A stretch of 64,000 bases of DNA from Nocardioides sp. Soil805 (GTDB lineage Bacteria; Actinomycetota; Actinomycetes; Propionibacteriales; Nocardioidaceae), in NCBI RefSeq assembly GCF_001429625.1, contig NZ_LMSU01000002.1, positions 806,001 through 870,000 on the forward strand, given 5' to 3'. Shown piece after piece: positions 19,749 through 28,980 of the stretch; position 1 is the stretch's first letter, and every line of letters begins with the position of its first letter. Under the pieces are notes generated by a model. That model was not told the origin of the DNA. It was given only the letters and a program-made list of their open reading frames with translations, and did not search any database. The position numbers and the translations under genes are program-made.

Positions 19749-21057
19749 GACCCTGGTCCGCGCCCGCCGTGCGGTCGTGGGGGAGGACGAGACGGCGGTC
19801 GCGGTACGGATCCGCGCCGGCGTCGTCACCGACCTGGCGCCCTACGACGTGGACGCCGGCGCGGCGGAGGTCGTCGTGCTGGCCGACGACGAGGTGCTGC
19901 TCCCCGGACTCGTCGACACCCACGTGCACGTCAACGAGCCGGGTCGCACCGAGTGGGAGGGCTTTGCGAGCGCGACCCGGGCCGCGGCCGCGGGCGGCGT
20001 CACGACCATCGTCGACATGCCGCTCAACAGCATCCCGCCGACCACCACGGTCGCCGCGCTGCGCGCCAAGCAGGCCGCCGCCGACGGCCAGGTGTTCGTG
20101 GACGTCGGCTTCTGGGGCGGCGCCGTGCCCGGCAACGTGCCCGACCTCGCGCCCCTGCACGCCGCCGGCGTCTACGGGTTCAAGTGCTTCCTGCTCGACT
20201 CCGGGGTGGCGGAGTTCGGACACCTCGACGCGGCCGGGCTCGTGTCCGCGATGGCCGAGACCGCCAGGTTGGGCTCGATGCTGCTCGTCCACGCCGAGGA
20301 CGGCGACGCGATCTCGCCGTGCCGCCACGGGTCGGCGTACGCCGGGTTCCTGGAGAGCCGTCCGGCGGTCGCCGAGGAGCGCGCCGTCGACCTGGTGATC
20401 GAGGCCGCACGCGCCACGGGCGGTCGGGCGCACGTCGTCCACCTCAGCGCCTCGGGTGCCGTGCCCGCACTGCGCGCCGCGCGTGAGCAGGGCGTCGACG
20501 TGTCCGTGGAGACCTGTCCGCACTACCTGCACCTCGAGGCCGAGTCGATCCCCGCCGGGGCGACCGCGATGAAGTGCTGCCCGCCGATCCGCGACGCCGC
20601 CAACCGCGACGCGCTGTGGCACGCGCTCGAGGCAGGGACGATCGACTTCGTGGTGACCGACCACTCGCCCAGCACGGCCGAGCTCAAGGGCGGCGGCGAC
20701 TTCGCCGACGCCTGGGGTGGCATCGCGTCGCTGCAGCTCGGCCTGCCGGTCGTGTGGACCGCTGCGCGCGAGCGCGGGCTGGGACTGGTCGACGTGGCTC
20801 GCTGGATGTCGAGCGCGCCGGCCGCGCGGACTGGCCTGGCCGGCAAGGGGGCGATCCGCGTCGGGGCCGACGCCGACCTGTGCGTCCTGGCCCCCGACGA
20901 GGAGAACGTGGTGGACGTGCGCCGCCTGCACCACAAGAACCCCGTGTCGGCCTACGACGGGCGTACGCTCACCGGCACCGTGCGCCGGACCTGGCTGCGC
21001 GGTGTGCCGATCGACCTGGACGCCGCCCCCCGCGGACGGCTGCTGAGGAGGGCGTGA
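19738..21057 (+). CDS. allB: Allantoinase
   Basis: Hydrolyses allantoin to allantoate; a binuclear-zinc amidohydrolase. The 439 residues contain the metal ligands in DTHVHVNEPGR (His62, His64), the carboxylated lysine in YGFKCFLLD (Lys149), VHAEDG (His185), HVVHLSASG (His235) and the catalytic Asp in TDHSPS (Asp308). Allantoinase fits better than dihydroorotase because of the K-C-F-L motif and the gene context. The GTG start lies within the last codons of uraH (11-base overlap) and the stop overlaps the next start (TGATG), so translation is probably coupled. Confidence 0.95.
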   Translation: MAAETLVRARRAVVGEDETAVAVRIRAGVVTDLAPYDVDAGAAEVVVLADDEVLLPGLVDTHVHVNEPGRTEWEGFASATRAAAAGGVTTIVDMPLNSIPPTTTVAALRAKQAAADGQVFVDVGFWGGAVPGNVPDLAPLHAAGVYGFKCFLLDSGVAEFGHLDAAGLVSAMAETARLGSMLLVHAEDGDAISPCRHGSAYAGFLESRPAVAEERAVDLVIEAARATGGRAHVVHLSASGAVPALRAAREQGVDVSVETCPHYLHLEAESIPAGATAMKCCPPIRDAANRDALWHALEAGTIDFVVTDHSPSTAELKGGGDFADAWGGIASLQLGLPVVWTAARERGLGLVDVARWMSSAPAARTGLAGKGAIRVGADADLCVLAPDEENVVDVRRLHHKNPVSAYDGRTLTGTVRRTWLRGVPIDLDAAPRGRLLRRA

Positions 21058-21878
21058 TGGGTTACTGGGTGCCGACCGGCGGACTGCCCGCGCAGACCGA
21101 GCTGACGACCGACCGGGCGGTCTTCACCGACGCGTACGCCGTCCTGCCGCGCGGCACCATGCGCGACATCGTGACGAGCCGGCTGCCCTTCTGGGACGAC
21201 ACCCGGCTGTGGGTGATCGCGCGGCCGCTGTCCGGGTTCGCCGAGACCTTCTCCTGGTACGTCGTGGAGGTCGCCGCCGGGGGTGGCTCGCAGCGACCCG
21301 AGGGCGACCCGGAGGCCGAGGGGGTGCTGTTCGTCGTGTCCGGCGACCCGATCCTCACCATCGACGACACCGCGCACCGGCTCGAGCCCGGCAGCTATGC
21401 GTTCCTCCCACCCGGCACCGCCTGGACGCTGCGGGCCGGCGGCGGGCGCGACGCCACCCTGCACTGGATCCGCAAGGCGTACGAGCCGGTCGAGGGCATC
21501 GACGTGCCGGCCGCGTTCGTCACCCACGAGCGCGACGTGGCCGTCCAGCCGATGCCGGACACGGAGGGCGCGTGGGGCACCCAGCGTTTCGTGGACCCCG
21601 ACGACGTCCGCCACGACATGCACGTCAACATCGTCAGCTTCGAGCCGGGGGGTGCGATCCCGTTCCCGGAGACGCACGTGATGGAGCACGGCCTGTACGT
21701 CCTGGAGGGCAAGGCGGTCTACCTGCTCAACAAGGACTGGGTGGAGGTGCAGGCCGGGGACTTCATGTGGTTGCGGGCCTTCTGTCCCCAGGCCTGCTAC
21801 GCCGGAGGACCGGGACGGTTCCGCTACCTGCTCTACAAGGACGTCAACCGGCATCCCCGACTTCATGCCCGTGTGTGA
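21057..21878 (+). CDS. allE: (S)-Ureidoglycine aminohydrolase, bicupin
   Basis: Releases ammonia from S-ureidoglycine to give S-ureidoglycolate, protecting the pathway from spontaneous decay. The 273-residue protein has two cupin halves. The N-terminal one holds EGVLFVVSGDPILTIDD; the C-terminal one holds the Mn2+ site in PETHVMEHGLYVLEGKAVY, with the characteristic YLLNKDWVEVQAGDF. The start ATG overlaps the allantoinase stop and is preceded by AGGAGG. Its substrate is made from allantoate by allantoate amidohydrolase, which is not in this window. Confidence 0.93.
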   Translation: MGYWVPTGGLPAQTELTTDRAVFTDAYAVLPRGTMRDIVTSRLPFWDDTRLWVIARPLSGFAETFSWYVVEVAAGGGSQRPEGDPEAEGVLFVVSGDPILTIDDTAHRLEPGSYAFLPPGTAWTLRAGGGRDATLHWIRKAYEPVEGIDVPAAFVTHERDVAVQPMPDTEGAWGTQRFVDPDDVRHDMHVNIVSFEPGGAIPFPETHVMEHGLYVLEGKAVYLLNKDWVEVQAGDFMWLRAFCPQACYAGGPGRFRYLLYKDVNRHPRLHARV

Positions 21879-21889
21879 CGCCGGTCACG

Positions 21890-21895
21890 TAGATT
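21890..21895 (+). promoter_or_regulatory. Possible internal -10 element before xdhA
   Basis: TAGATT lies 19 bases before the xdhA ATG, in the longest gap (36 bases) downstream of the operon's first gene. It could start a separate xdh transcript; a purine-rich stretch (21903-21910) could act as ribosome binding site. Confidence 0.35.
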
Positions 21896-21914
21896 CTGGG
21901 GTGGGGGTGGGCAC

Positions 21915-23294
21915 ATGTCGGATCCGCACGTCACCGTCAACGGGCAGGACCGCCCGCTTGCCGGCCTGCCCGCACACACCAGTGCGCTCGACCTCGTGCG
22001 CGGCCTCGGGCTGACCGGCGCGAAGGAGGGCTGTGCCGAGGGAGAGTGCGGCGCCTGTGCCGTGCTGGTGCTGCGTCCCCACGGCGACGACAGCCGGTGG
22101 ACGCCCGTCAACGCCTGTCTGGTCCCTGCGGTCGCCCTCGACGGCCAGGAGGTCCTCACCGCCGAGGGCCTCGGCACCCCGGACGACCTGCATCCGGTGC
22201 AGTCCGAGCTGGCGGAGCGCGGGGGTTCGCAGTGCGGCTACTGCACCCCTGGCTTCGTCTGCTCGATGGCCGGCGAGTACTACCGGCCCGACCGTCCGGA
22301 GGGCTTCGACCTCCACGCCTTGAGCGGCAACCTGTGTCGCTGCACGGGATATCGCCCCATCCGGGACGCCGCGGACGCCCTCGGCCCGCCTCCCGGCAGC
22401 GACGCGCTGGCGCAGCGCCAGCAGCGGTCGGCGCCGGGCCCGGTGCCGACCCGCACCGACGGCTTCGTGCGCCCCCTCGACCTCGCCGAGGCGCTGGCGC
22501 TGCTGGGCGAGCACCCCGATGCCACGGTGCTCGCCGGCGCCACCGACCTCGGCGTCGAGGTCAACCTGCGCGGCCGGCGCCCGACGTACGTCGTGGCGAT
22601 CGACCGCCTCCCCGAGCTGCGGGAGCTCTCGACGGGGGACCCGATCGAGATCGGAGCGGCGCTCACCCTCAGCGAGGTCGAGGCGACGCTCGGCGCGGAG
22701 GTGCCGCTGCTGGACGAGGTGTGGCCGCAGTTCGCGTCACCGCTGATCCGCAACGGCGCCACCATCGGCGGCAACCTGGGCACCGCGTCCCCGATCGGCG
22801 ACCTGGCCCCGGCGCTGCTCGCCCTGGACGCGTCCGTGGTGCTGGTGTCGTCACGTGGCGAGCGGGAGGTGCCGCTCTCCGGCTACTTCACCGGCTACCG
22901 CGAGACCGCGCGTCGTCCCGGCGAGCTGGTCCGCTCCGTCCGCGTCCCGCGACCGCTGCCGGGCCTGACCGCGTTCCACAAGGTCGCCAAGCGTCGGTAC
23001 GACGACATCTCCAGCATCGCCGTCGGGTTCGGCCTCGACGTCGTCGACGGCACCGTCGTGCGGGCGCGGATCGGGCTGGGCGGGGTGGCCGCGACGCCGA
23101 TCCGCGCGCTGGCGACGGAGGCGGCGCTCGAGGGGCGGGCCTGGGCCCGTGACACCGTCGAGGCGGCCTCGGAGGTGCTCCGCGGCGAGGGCACCCCGAT
23201 CGACGACCAGCGCGCCAGTGCGGCGTACCGCTCGGCCATGCTGGGCAACGCGCTGCGCCGGCTGTGGGCGGAGACGACGGGAGGGTCGCGATGA
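21915..23294 (+). CDS. xdhA: Xanthine dehydrogenase small subunit (2Fe-2S and FAD)
   Basis: Electron-transfer subunit of the molybdenum hydroxylase that oxidises hypoxanthine and xanthine to urate. The 459 residues fuse two modules. Residues 1-155 are the paired 2Fe-2S domains with EGCAEGECGACAV, CGYCTPGF and GNLCRCTGYRPI. Residues about 175-455 are the FAD domain, with AGATDLGVEVNLR and GGNLGTASPIGDLAPALLA. This is the two-subunit XdhA/XdhB layout. Its stop overlaps the start of xdhB (ATGA). Confidence 0.95.
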   Translation: MSDPHVTVNGQDRPLAGLPAHTSALDLVRGLGLTGAKEGCAEGECGACAVLVLRPHGDDSRWTPVNACLVPAVALDGQEVLTAEGLGTPDDLHPVQSELAERGGSQCGYCTPGFVCSMAGEYYRPDRPEGFDLHALSGNLCRCTGYRPIRDAADALGPPPGSDALAQRQQRSAPGPVPTRTDGFVRPLDLAEALALLGEHPDATVLAGATDLGVEVNLRGRRPTYVVAIDRLPELRELSTGDPIEIGAALTLSEVEATLGAEVPLLDEVWPQFASPLIRNGATIGGNLGTASPIGDLAPALLALDASVVLVSSRGEREVPLSGYFTGYRETARRPGELVRSVRVPRPLPGLTAFHKVAKRRYDDISSIAVGFGLDVVDGTVVRARIGLGGVAATPIRALATEAALEGRAWARDTVEAASEVLRGEGTPIDDQRASAAYRSAMLGNALRRLWAETTGGSR

Positions 23295-25642
23295 GTGTCG
23301 GCTCCGCGCTGCCCCACGAGAGTGCCGCCCTGCACGTCACCGGCCACGCGCTCTACACCGACGATCTCGTCCACCGCACCCGGGGCGCCCTGCACGCGCA
23401 CCCGGTGTGCTCACCGCACGCCCACGCCCGGGTCACCCGCCTCGACCCCACGCCCGCGCTCGAGGTCGCAGGCGTGGTCCGGGTGCTCACCGCCGCGGAC
23501 GTGCCAGGGGTCAACGACGCCGGGGTCAAGGGCGACGAGCCGCTCTTCCCCGACGAGGTGATGTTCGTCGGGCACGCGGTCTGCTGGGTCCTGGGGGAGA
23601 CTCCGGAGGCCGCGCGGCTGGGCGCCGCCGCCGTCGAGGTCGACTACGAGTCGCTCCCGTCCGTCGTAGCGCTCACCGAGGCCATCGAGGTCGGCAGCTT
23701 CCAGGGCGGCCGGCCCGTCGTCGGCCGCGGCGACACCGAGAGGGCGCTCGCGGAGGCGGCCCACGTGTTCAGCGGTACCACCGAGATGGCGGGGCAGGAG
23801 CACTTCTACCTCGAGACGCACGCCGCCCTGGCACTCGTGGACGAGGGGGGCCAGGTGTTCGTGCAGAGCAGCACGCAGCACCCCTCCGAGACGCAGGAGA
23901 TCGTGGCCCACGTGCTCGGCCTGCACAACCACGCGGTCACCGTGCAGTGCCTGCGCATGGGCGGCGGGTTCGGCGGCAAGGAGATGCAGCCGCACGGCTT
24001 CGCCGCGGTGGCGGCGCTCGGGGCCACCCTGACCGGGCGTCCGGTCCGCCTCCGCCTCACCCGCACCCAGGACATGACGATGACCGGCAAGCGCCACGGG
24101 TTCCACGCGCAGTGGCGAGTCGGCTTCGACGACGCCGGCCGGCTGCAGGCGCTGGAGGCCACCCTCACCTCCGACGGGGGCTGGAGCCTCGACCTCAGCG
24201 AGCCGGTGCTGGCCCGGGCCCTGTGCCACGTCGACAACGCCTACTGGATCCCGCACGTCCTCCTCCACGGCCGGGTCGCCCGCACCCACAAGACGTCGCA
24301 GACCGCGTTCCGGGGCTTCGGCGGGCCGCAGGGCATGCTGGTCGTCGAGGATGTCCTCGGCCGCTGCGCCCCGCTGCTCGGGATCGACCCGATCGAGCTG
24401 CGGCGCCGCAACTTCTACGTCGCCGGCCAGACCACCCCCTACGGGCAGCCGGTGCGCCACCCTGAGCGGGTCTTGCGCGCGTGGGAGCAGGTGATCTCCA
24501 CGGGAGAGGTCGCGCGCCGGTCGGCGGAGGTCGCCGCGTTCAACGCCTCCCACGCGCACGCCCGGCGCGGTCTGGCGATGACGCCGGTGAAGTTCGGCAT
24601 CTCGTTCAACTTCACCGCGTTCAACCAGGCCGGCGCCCTGGTGCACGTCTACAAGGACGGGTCGGTCCTGATCAACCACGGCGGCACCGAGATGGGCCAG
24701 GGCCTGCACACCAAGATGCTGCAGGTCGCGGCGACGTCCCTCGGCGTGCCCCTCGGGCGGGTCCGGCTCGCGCCCACGCGCACGGACAAGGTGCCCAACA
24801 CCTCGGCCACGGCGGCCAGCTCCGGCGCCGACCTCAACGGTGGCGCGGTCAAGGACGCCTGCGAGCAGATCCGCCACCGGCTGGTGGACCTCGACAGGGG
24901 GCGCGGGCTGCCCTGGGAGGAGCTGGTCCGCGAGGCGTACTTCACCCGCGTGCAGCTCTGGGCCGCCGGCTTCTACCGGACGGAGGGCATCCACTGGGAC
25001 TCCACGGTGATGCAGGGCCACCCCTTCAAGTACTTCGCCTACGGCGTCGCCGCGACCGAGGTCGAGGTCGACGGCTTCACGGGTGCCTACCGCACGCGCC
25101 GGGTGGACGTCGTGCACGACGTGGGTGACAGCCTCTCCCCGCTCGTGGACCTCGGGCAGGTCGAGGGTGGCTTCGTGCAGGGCGCGGGCTGGCTGACCCT
25201 GGAGGACCTGCGCTGGGACGAGTCCGACGGGCCGGGCCGGGGCAGGCTCACCACGCAGACGGCCAGCACCTACAAGCTCCCGAGCCTGGGCGAGCTGCCC
25301 GGAGAGCTGAACGTCGCCTTCCTCGACCGTGCCCACGAGGACGGCGTCGTCTTCGGGTCGAAGGCGGTCGGCGAGCCGCCCCTGATGCTCGCGCTGTCCG
25401 TCCGGGAGGCGCTTCGACAGGCGGCGGCGGCGTTCGGGCCGCCTGGCACCAGCGTCGACCTCGCCTCGCCCGCCACTCCGGAGGCGGTGTTCTGGGCGCT
25501 CGAGCGCGCGCGTGGGTCCCGCGACCACCACCTCGTCGAGGGGCTCCCTGGCGTCGTGCCGGACCGCCCGGACCCGGCTGCCCCTCGGTTGCACCCGCGC
25601 TCCGAGCAGGTCGCCCCCGTCCACGTGCCGTCGGAGGTGTGA
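23291..25642 (+). CDS. xdhB: Xanthine dehydrogenase large, molybdopterin-binding subunit
   Basis: Catalytic subunit carrying the Mo-molybdopterin site where xanthine is hydroxylated. The 783 residues begin with SVGSALPHESAALHVTGHAL, a normal XdhB start. Molybdopterin and Mo contacts are recognisable in GGGFGGKEMQPHGFA, TAFRGFGGPQGML and GGTEMGQGLHTKM; the catalytic glutamate is in SKAVGEPPLML (Glu695). It is coupled to xdhA by a 4-base overlap and is followed after 1 base by xdhC, whose product inserts the sulfurated cofactor. Confidence 0.96.
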   Translation: MSVGSALPHESAALHVTGHALYTDDLVHRTRGALHAHPVCSPHAHARVTRLDPTPALEVAGVVRVLTAADVPGVNDAGVKGDEPLFPDEVMFVGHAVCWVLGETPEAARLGAAAVEVDYESLPSVVALTEAIEVGSFQGGRPVVGRGDTERALAEAAHVFSGTTEMAGQEHFYLETHAALALVDEGGQVFVQSSTQHPSETQEIVAHVLGLHNHAVTVQCLRMGGGFGGKEMQPHGFAAVAALGATLTGRPVRLRLTRTQDMTMTGKRHGFHAQWRVGFDDAGRLQALEATLTSDGGWSLDLSEPVLARALCHVDNAYWIPHVLLHGRVARTHKTSQTAFRGFGGPQGMLVVEDVLGRCAPLLGIDPIELRRRNFYVAGQTTPYGQPVRHPERVLRAWEQVISTGEVARRSAEVAAFNASHAHARRGLAMTPVKFGISFNFTAFNQAGALVHVYKDGSVLINHGGTEMGQGLHTKMLQVAATSLGVPLGRVRLAPTRTDKVPNTSATAASSGADLNGGAVKDACEQIRHRLVDLDRGRGLPWEELVREAYFTRVQLWAAGFYRTEGIHWDSTVMQGHPFKYFAYGVAATEVEVDGFTGAYRTRRVDVVHDVGDSLSPLVDLGQVEGGFVQGAGWLTLEDLRWDESDGPGRGRLTTQTASTYKLPSLGELPGELNVAFLDRAHEDGVVFGSKAVGEPPLMLALSVREALRQAAAAFGPPGTSVDLASPATPEAVFWALERARGSRDHHLVEGLPGVVPDRPDPAAPRLHPRSEQVAPVHVPSEV

Positions 25643-25643
25643 G

Positions 25644-26459
25644 GTGCGCTGGGTCAGGGCCGTCGAGCTGCTGAGGACCGAGCGTCGCGCCGGCGTGCTC
25701 GTCACCCTCATCGGGGTCCGCGGCCATGCGCCCCGCGACGCCGGGGCGAAGATGGTGGTGGCCGCGGGGGAGACCTGGGGAAGCGTCGGCGGCGGCAACC
25801 TCGAGGAGACCGCGGTGACCCGGGCGCGCGCGCTGCTCGAGGACCCGCGGCACGTGCCGGAGCAGCTGGTCCTCGGACTGAGCGACAAGGCGCGCACCGA
25901 GCACGGCCGCCAGTGCTGCGGCGGCGAGGTCTCCGTCCTGCTCGAGCCGCTGCCGGTGGTGCCGGCGGTCGCGATCATCGGGATCGGTCACGTCGGCCTC
26001 GAGCTGGCCAGGATCCTGGCCCGGCACGACCTGGACCTGCACCTCGTCGACTCGCGCGCCGCGCAGCTGTCCGACGCGCGCCTGGCCTGCCTGTCCGACG
26101 CGGAGGCGCGGGTCGAGGTCCACCACTCGCCGGTGCCCGAGCTCGCCCTCGGCGCGGTCCCCCCGGGCACCCACGTGGTCGTGATGACCCACGACCACGC
26201 CGAGGACCTCGCCGTGTGCGATGCCGCCCTGCGCTGCGACCACCTCGGCAGCATCGGGCTGATCGGCTCGGCTGCCAAGTGGGCCCGCTTCCGCGCCGGT
26301 CTCCTCGTCGAGGGCCACGACGAGGAGGCGGTGGCCCGCATCGAGTGCCCGGTCGGCGACGCCACCGTGGGCGACAAGTCGCCGCCCGCCATCGCGCTGG
26401 GAGCAGCGGAGGTCCTGGTCCGGCGTTTCGCGGCGGAGCGTTCCCGGGCCGACGCATGA
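25644..26459 (+). CDS. xdhC: Xanthine dehydrogenase accessory protein XdhC
   Basis: Binds molybdenum cofactor, promotes its sulfuration and hands it to XdhB; not part of the finished enzyme. The 271-residue length is usual. The N-terminal XdhC/CoxI domain has GAKMVVAAGETWGSVGGGNL and HGRQCCGGEVSVLLE (the conserved cysteine pair). The C-terminal Rossmann-like part has AIIGIGHVGLELARIL, VVVMTHDHAEDLAV and SIGLIGSAAKWARFR. GTG at 25644 follows the xdhB stop by 1 base; the stop overlaps the next ATG by 4 bases. Confidence 0.94.
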   Translation: MRWVRAVELLRTERRAGVLVTLIGVRGHAPRDAGAKMVVAAGETWGSVGGGNLEETAVTRARALLEDPRHVPEQLVLGLSDKARTEHGRQCCGGEVSVLLEPLPVVPAVAIIGIGHVGLELARILARHDLDLHLVDSRAAQLSDARLACLSDAEARVEVHHSPVPELALGAVPPGTHVVVMTHDHAEDLAVCDAALRCDHLGSIGLIGSAAKWARFRAGLLVEGHDEEAVARIECPVGDATVGDKSPPAIALGAAEVLVRRFAAERSRADA

Positions 26460-27811
26460 CGCCGGCCCCGGTCCTGTACCGGGTCAGGGCCTACGACACC
26501 CCGGACGACCCCTTCGCCGAGGATGCCTCCGGCCCGGGCTTCCGCTACGACGACGACCTCGGGCTGGCGGTGTCGGCCGAGGGCGTCATCACGACACGCG
26601 GCCCCTTCGCCGCGGTGGCTGCCGCCCATCCGCTCGCGCCGGTCATCGACCTGCGGGCCGGGATCCTGCTGCCCGGTCTGGTCGACGCCCACGCGCACTT
26701 CCCGCAGGTCCGCATCATCGGGGCGCTCGGCATGCCGCTGCTCGAGTGGCTCGAGCGCTGTGCGCTGCCGGAGGAGCAGCACCTGGCGCAACCCGACTAC
26801 GCGGCACAGATCGCGGCCGAGTTCGTCGCCGGCCTGGTGTCCGCCGGTACGACGACCTCCCTGGTGTTCGGCTCCCACTTCGCCCCGGCGATGGACACGC
26901 TCTTCGCCGAGGCGTCGCGCTTCGGGCTGCGCCTGACCAGTGGTCTGGTCGTCAGCGACCGGATGCTGCCGGACCCGTTGCTCACCACCCCCGAGCGGGC
27001 GCACGCGGAAGCGGTGGACCTGGCCTCGCGCTGGCACGGCCGCGAGCGCGCGCGGTACGCCGTCACCCCGCGCTTCTCCCTCTCCGCCTCCGACCCGATG
27101 CTGGCCTCCTGTGCGGCGGTCATGGCGGACGTCGACGGGGCACTGTTCACCTCCCACGTCAACGAGAACCTCACCGAGGTGGCCACGGTCCGCGGCCTGT
27201 TCCCCGACCGCACCGGGTACGTCGACACCTACGACCACCACGGGCTGCTCGGGCCACTGTCGCTGCTCGCCCACAACGTGCACCCGCTCGACTCCGAGCT
27301 CGGTGTGCTCGCGGCGCGCGGCGCGGCGGTGGTGCACTGCCCGAGCAGCAACTCGGCCCTCGGGTCCGGGCCCTTCCGGATGCGTCGGCACGTCGCTGCA
27401 GGCGTGCAGGTGGCGCTGGGCTGCGACGTGGGCGCAGGCACCGGCTTCTCGATCTTCAAGGAGGGCCTCCAGGCCTACTTCGTGCAGCGGCTCCTCGGTG
27501 ACGACGGGTACCCGCTCACGGCGGGCCACCTCCTGCACCTCAGCACGGCGGCCGGTGCGGCGGCCCTCGGGCTCGGTGACGTGGTCGGCGACCTCTCCGA
27601 GGGCAAGGAGTTCGACGCGGTCTGCCTGCGTCCGCCCGCCGGCACCGCGCTGGACATCGGCCTGCGGCACGCCGGCTCGGCGGAGGAGGCACTGGGCAAG
27701 GTGTTCGCCCTGGCCGGCGACGCCGACGTGGCCGACGTGTGGGTGGGAGGGGAGCAGATCGCCTCGGGTGGGTTCCTGCGTCCGGTCAGCGCCCGCGGAC
27801 TCAGTCGCTGA
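26456..27811 (+). CDS. guaD: Guanine deaminase
   Basis: Hydrolyses guanine to xanthine and ammonia, feeding xanthine dehydrogenase. The 451-residue amidohydrolase has the zinc motif DAHAHFPQ, the guanine-deaminase segment LEWLERCALPEEQ (with the conserved E-E), the metal histidine in SHVNENLTEV, HNVHPLDSE, the HCPSSNSALGSG substrate loop and the metal Asp in LGCDVGAGTGFS. It overlaps xdhC by 4 bases and ends the operon. Its stop codon overlaps the end of the convergent ROK gene, so no separate terminator fits between them. Confidence 0.94.
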   Translation: MTPAPVLYRVRAYDTPDDPFAEDASGPGFRYDDDLGLAVSAEGVITTRGPFAAVAAAHPLAPVIDLRAGILLPGLVDAHAHFPQVRIIGALGMPLLEWLERCALPEEQHLAQPDYAAQIAAEFVAGLVSAGTTTSLVFGSHFAPAMDTLFAEASRFGLRLTSGLVVSDRMLPDPLLTTPERAHAEAVDLASRWHGRERARYAVTPRFSLSASDPMLASCAAVMADVDGALFTSHVNENLTEVATVRGLFPDRTGYVDTYDHHGLLGPLSLLAHNVHPLDSELGVLAARGAAVVHCPSSNSALGSGPFRMRRHVAAGVQVALGCDVGAGTGFSIFKEGLQAYFVQRLLGDDGYPLTAGHLLHLSTAAGAAALGLGDVVGDLSEGKEFDAVCLRPPAGTALDIGLRHAGSAEEALGKVFALAGDADVADVWVGGEQIASGGFLRPVSARGLSR

Positions 27812-28952
27812 GCAGCTCGGTGCGCTCGGCGGCGAGCAGGACGGCACCCACCAGGGAGGCGCGTTCGCCCAGCTCGGAGGCCACCACCGGCGTCGAGGCC
27901 ACCGCGTCGAGGGCGTGGCGGCGCAGCCCGATGCGCGCCGACTCCAGGAGCAGGTCGTCGGCGCGGGCCATCTCGCCGCCCACCACCACCAGGGCCGGGT
28001 TGATCAGGTTGACCACGCTGGCCAGCGCCCAGCCCAGGTGCAGGCCGGCGTCCTCGAGGGCGCGCAGGGCCGAGACGTTGCCGTCGCGGGCCGCCTTGAC
28101 GATGTCGTCGACGGTGGCCCCCGGCATCTGCAGCGCCATCATCGACTGGAGGGCCACCGTCGAGGTGTAGGCCTCCAGGCACCCCCGGCTGCCGCACCGG
28201 CAGACGGGCCCGTTCTCGTCGAGGGTGAGGTGGCCGATCTCCCCGGCGGTGCCACCGTTGCCGTGGAAGAGTCGGTCGTCCAGCACGATGCCGGCGCCCA
28301 CGCCGGAGGAGACCTTGACGAAGACCGAGCTGTCGTGGCCCCGGGCCACGCCGTGGCGGTGCTCGGCCAGGGCGCCGAGGTTGGCGTCGTTGTCGATGTG
28401 CACGGTGACGCCGAACCGCTCGCGGGCCGCGGCCGGTGCGTTGACGCCGATCCACCCGGGGAGGATCGCCGAGGACCGGATGACCCCCTCGGTCATCGGG
28501 GCGGGCAGGCCCAGCCCGATCGTGCGGATCGCGGCACGGTCCAGGCCGGCCTCGTGGAGCATCTCCTCCAGGAGCGCGTGGGCACGGTCCAGGCCGTCGG
28601 TGTGGGAGTGGCCGGCGTCGAGGCGCTGGCGCCGCTCCGCGAGCAGGGTGCCGGTCATGTCCCCGAGGGCCACGGCCACGTGGCTGTGACCGAAGTCGAT
28701 GCCGGCGACGAGGCCGGCCGCCCGGGCCAGGGCGACCGTCGTACCGCGCCGTCCTCGGCCGGGCTCCACCTCGAGGAGGCCGCCGGCGGCGAGCTCGCGC
28801 ACGATGTTGGACACCGTGGCCGGTGCCAGGCCCGTCTGTCGCGCGATGTCGGCCTGGGTGACGGCCTCGCCGGCCTCCTGCCCCCGCAGAACGTCGACGA
28901 CGCGCTGCAGGTTGGCCGTGCGCAGCGAGGCGGTCGACCCGGGGGATGACAT
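27801..28952 (-). CDS. ROK-family transcriptional repressor
   Basis: A 383-residue sugar-responsive regulator. Residues about 10-70 form a winged helix (TQADIARQTGLAPATVSNIV). The rest is a ROK sugar-kinase-like domain with the phosphate motif VAGIDFGHSHVAVALG, GIGLPAP-type segment, and the zinc motif CRCGSRGCLEAY with the preceding GTAGEIGHLT. It is divergent from a xylose/ribose-type importer and is most likely its repressor, with palindromes in the shared upstream region as candidate operators. Start is ATG at 28952; a longer form from 29015 is possible but would run through the promoter region. It overlaps the guaD end by 11 bases, tail to tail. Confidence 0.88.
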   Translation of the reverse strand: MSSPGSTASLRTANLQRVVDVLRGQEAGEAVTQADIARQTGLAPATVSNIVRELAAGGLLEVEPGRGRRGTTVALARAAGLVAGIDFGHSHVAVALGDMTGTLLAERRQRLDAGHSHTDGLDRAHALLEEMLHEAGLDRAAIRTIGLGLPAPMTEGVIRSSAILPGWIGVNAPAAARERFGVTVHIDNDANLGALAEHRHGVARGHDSSVFVKVSSGVGAGIVLDDRLFHGNGGTAGEIGHLTLDENGPVCRCGSRGCLEAYTSTVALQSMMALQMPGATVDDIVKAARDGNVSALRALEDAGLHLGWALASVVNLINPALVVVGGEMARADDLLLESARIGLRRHALDAVASTPVVASELGERASLVGAVLLAAERTELLSD

Positions 28953-28980
28953 GGGGGAACTGTGAGCCAATGAGGCGCTT

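Noticed and set aside
23411..25978. 855-residue minus-strand open frame opposite xdhB
   Set aside because: Shadow of xdhB and xdhC; no domain likeness.
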